Of a stretch of DNA of 64,000 bases, positions 62,098 through 64,000 are shown in pieces. The stretch's first letter is position 1. Every line of letters begins with the position of its first letter. The position numbers and the translations under genes were made by a program. Under the pieces are notes generated by a model. The model did not search any database and was not told where the DNA came from. It worked only from the letters and a program-made list of their open reading frames with translations. The stretch comes from Streptomyces cellostaticus (GTDB lineage: Bacteria; Actinomycetota; Actinomycetes; Streptomycetales; Streptomycetaceae). The stretch is taken from the NCBI RefSeq assembly GCF_023630175.1, contig NZ_JALLIN010000008.1:62001-126000 (forward strand), read 5' to 3'.

Positions 62098-63972
62098 TCA
62101 GGATTCACGGGTTCCCGCGTACATCTCGTCGATGAGGTGCTTGTACTCCCGCTCCACGACGGGCCGCTTCAGCTTCAGGCTCGGCGTGATCTCGCCGTGC
62201 TCCACATCGAGGTCACGGGGCAGCAGCCGGTACTTCTTGATGGTCTGCCAGCGCTGCAGGCCCTCGTTGAGCTCCTTGACGTAGCCGTCGACCATCTCGA
62301 CGGTCTGCGGCGCGGCCACCACCTCGGCGTACGACCTGCCGTCGAGTCCGTTGTCCTTGGCCCACTGCAGGATGGCGGCCTCGTCGAGGGCGATGAGGGC
62401 GGTGCAGTAGTTCCGGTCGGCGCCGTGCACCAGGATGTTGGAGACGTACGGGCACACCGCCTTGAACTGGCCCTCGACCTCGGCCGGGGCGACGTACTTG
62501 CCGCCGGAGGTCTTGATGAGGTCCTTCTTGCGGTCGGTGATCCGCAGGTAGCCGTCGGGGGACAGCTCGCCGATGTCACCGGTGTGGAACCAGCCGTCGG
62601 ACTCCAGCACCTCGGCGGTCTTCTCGGGCTGCTGGTGGTAGCCGTCCATGATGCCGGGGCCGCGCAGCAGGATCTCGCCGTCGTCGGCGATGCGGACCTC
62701 GGTGCCGGGCAGGGGCTTGCCGACGGTGCCGGTGCGGTAGGCCTCGCCGGGGTTGACGAAGGAGGCCGCGGAGGACTCGGTGAGGCCGTAGCCCTCCAGG
62801 ATGTGGATGCCGGCGCCGGCGAAGAAGAAGCCGATCTCGGGGGCCAGCGCGGAGGCGCCGGAGACACAGGCGCGCAGCCGCCCGCCGAAGGCCTCGCGGA
62901 GCTTGCCGTAGACGAGGGTGTCGGCGACCTTGTGCTTGGAGGCCAGGCCGAACGGCACCGAGTGGGCGCCGGTGCGGCGGAAGTTGTCCTGCGAGACCTT
63001 GGCGTACTCGCGGGCCACCTCGGCGGCCCACTGGAAGATCTTGTACTTGGCCGCACCGCCCTCGCGGGCCTTGGCCGCGACGCCGTTGTACACCTTCTCG
63101 AAGATGCGCGGCACGGCCGCCATGTACGTCGGCCGCACCACCGGGAGATTCTCGATGATCTTGTCGACCCGGCCGTCGACCGCGGTGACGTGCCCGACCT
63201 CGATCTGCCCCGAGGTGAGCACCTTGCCGAAGACGTGCGCCAGCGGCAGCCACAGGTACTGCACGTCGTTCCCGTCGACCAGACCGGTCGCGGCGATCGC
63301 CTTGGCCATGTACGCCCAGTTGTCGTGCGGCAGGCGCACGCCCTTGGGGCGGCCGGTGGTGCCCGAGGTGTAGATCAGGGTGGCGAGCTGGTCCCCGGTG
63401 ATCGCACCGACCCGCTCCTTGATCAGCTCGGGGTGCTTCTCCAGATGGGCGGCGCCGCGCTGCTCCAGCTCGGCGAGGGTGGTCACCCAGTCGTCGGTCT
63501 CGACGCCGGCCGGGTCGATGACGACGACCTTGGTCAGCGCGGGCAGCTCGGCGCGCTTCTCCACGGCCTTGGCGAGCTGGGCCGCGTCCTCGGCGATCAG
63601 CACCCTGCTGTCGGAGTCCGAGAGGATGAACGCCGACTCGTCGGCGTTGGTCTGCGGGTAGATCGTGGTGGTGGCACCGCCCGCGCACATGATGCCGAGG
63701 TCGGCGAGGATCCACTCGACCCGGGTGGAGGCGGCGAGCGCCACCCGCTGCTCCGGCTGGAGGCCCAGTTCGATGAGGCCGGCGGCGATGGCGTAGACCC
63801 GCTCGGCCGCCTCGCCCCAGGTCAGCGACCTCCAGTCGTCGGGACCCTCCCCGGAGGCCGGGGGCACGGGATGGCGGTAGGCCTCGGCGTCCGGTGTGGC
63901 CGCCACGCGCTCCAGGAAGAGGGCCGCCACGGACGGCGGACGGTTCTCGATCAGGGTCTGTGTGTCGCTCAC
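62098..63972 (-). CDS. Long-chain fatty acid-CoA ligase (AMP-forming)
   Basis: 624 aa, GTG start behind GGAGGA, fully inside the window. ANL superfamily: P-loop-like YTSGTTGRPKGV, GYGLTESSAA, hinge TGDIGELSPDGYLRITDRKKDLIK and the catalytic Lys region near the end (EITPSLKLKRPVV). It activates fatty acids via acyl-adenylates to CoA esters. The N-terminal PPSVAALFLERVAATPDAEAY is typical of the FAA1-like branch. Transcribed alone. Confidence 0.94.
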   Translation of the reverse strand: MSDTQTLIENRPPSVAALFLERVAATPDAEAYRHPVPPASGEGPDDWRSLTWGEAAERVYAIAAGLIELGLQPEQRVALAASTRVEWILADLGIMCAGGATTTIYPQTNADESAFILSDSDSRVLIAEDAAQLAKAVEKRAELPALTKVVVIDPAGVETDDWVTTLAELEQRGAAHLEKHPELIKERVGAITGDQLATLIYTSGTTGRPKGVRLPHDNWAYMAKAIAATGLVDGNDVQYLWLPLAHVFGKVLTSGQIEVGHVTAVDGRVDKIIENLPVVRPTYMAAVPRIFEKVYNGVAAKAREGGAAKYKIFQWAAEVAREYAKVSQDNFRRTGAHSVPFGLASKHKVADTLVYGKLREAFGGRLRACVSGASALAPEIGFFFAGAGIHILEGYGLTESSAASFVNPGEAYRTGTVGKPLPGTEVRIADDGEILLRGPGIMDGYHQQPEKTAEVLESDGWFHTGDIGELSPDGYLRITDRKKDLIKTSGGKYVAPAEVEGQFKAVCPYVSNILVHGADRNYCTALIALDEAAILQWAKDNGLDGRSYAEVVAAPQTVEMVDGYVKELNEGLQRWQTIKKYRLLPRDLDVEHGEITPSLKLKRPVVEREYKHLIDEMYAGTRES

Positions 63973-64000
63973 GACATCCTCCGGGGCCCGCGACGGTGCG

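Overview
The window is a high-GC actinobacterial chromosome segment, almost certainly Streptomyces. Codon usage is strongly GC3-biased, starts are often GTG, many genes overlap at ATGA or GTGA, and the gene order is typical of a Streptomyces core chromosome: dus, glyS, znuACB-zur, uppS-recO, leuA, era, phoH-ybeY, tricorn protease, hrcA-dnaJ, hemW, fatty acyl-CoA ligase. I found no tRNA, rRNA, CRISPR array, insertion sequence or integrase. The first gene (a sulfatase-fold protein) is cut by the window edge; the last (acyl-CoA ligase) is complete, with its start about 30 bp inside the end.

Region 1 (1-16 kb). tRNA dihydrouridine synthase, two drug-efflux-type MFS genes (one divergent from an XRE repressor), an aldo/keto reductase-TetR operon with a perfect operator, glycyl-tRNA synthetase, and a zinc uptake operon (znuA, znuC, znuB, then zur) with a Zur-like box across the znuA start. 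recO-uppS follows. Region 2 (15-17.5 kb) is a DapA/neuraminate-lyase-family aldolase convergent with a secreted sialidase.

Region 3 (17.6-28 kb) is the notable part. It is a compact predicted biological-conflict module: an alpha/beta-hydrolase, a VMAP-like protein, a MoxR-type AAA ATPase and a 1469-residue vWA/NB-ARC/TPR protein on the plus strand, the last three chained by GTGA overlaps. A convergent caspase-like protease with a C-terminal effector-associated-type domain and a TerB-like zinc-ribbon protein lie on the minus strand. The parts match the computationally predicted vWA-MoxR-VMAP ternary systems. I infer that VMAP, MoxR and vWA/NB-ARC form a sensing and switching core that controls the protease and perhaps the hydrolase.

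Region 4 (28-38 kb). leuA has a leader peptide with four consecutive Leu codons and a long terminator. An M4 metalloprotease sits next to an emfourin-like inhibitor. Then come a GH1 beta-glucosidase, an SDR/XRE divergent pair, era, and an amtB-glnB pair with GlnR-like boxes that splits era from the rest of its usual cluster. Region 5 (38-48 kb) holds that cluster (degenerate cytidine deaminase, S66 peptidase, MmcQ-like protein, CNNM/CBS transporter, YbeY, PhoH), a PfkB kinase, an MFS gene with a compound operator, and HIT-rnz-add. Region 6 (48-64 kb) has a tricorn protease, a lipoprotein, hrcA-dnaJ behind a CIRCE element, nitronate monooxygenase-rsmE-VOC, a metallo-hydrolase, a DUF3097 protein, hemW, a PP2C regulator and a fatty acyl-CoA ligase.
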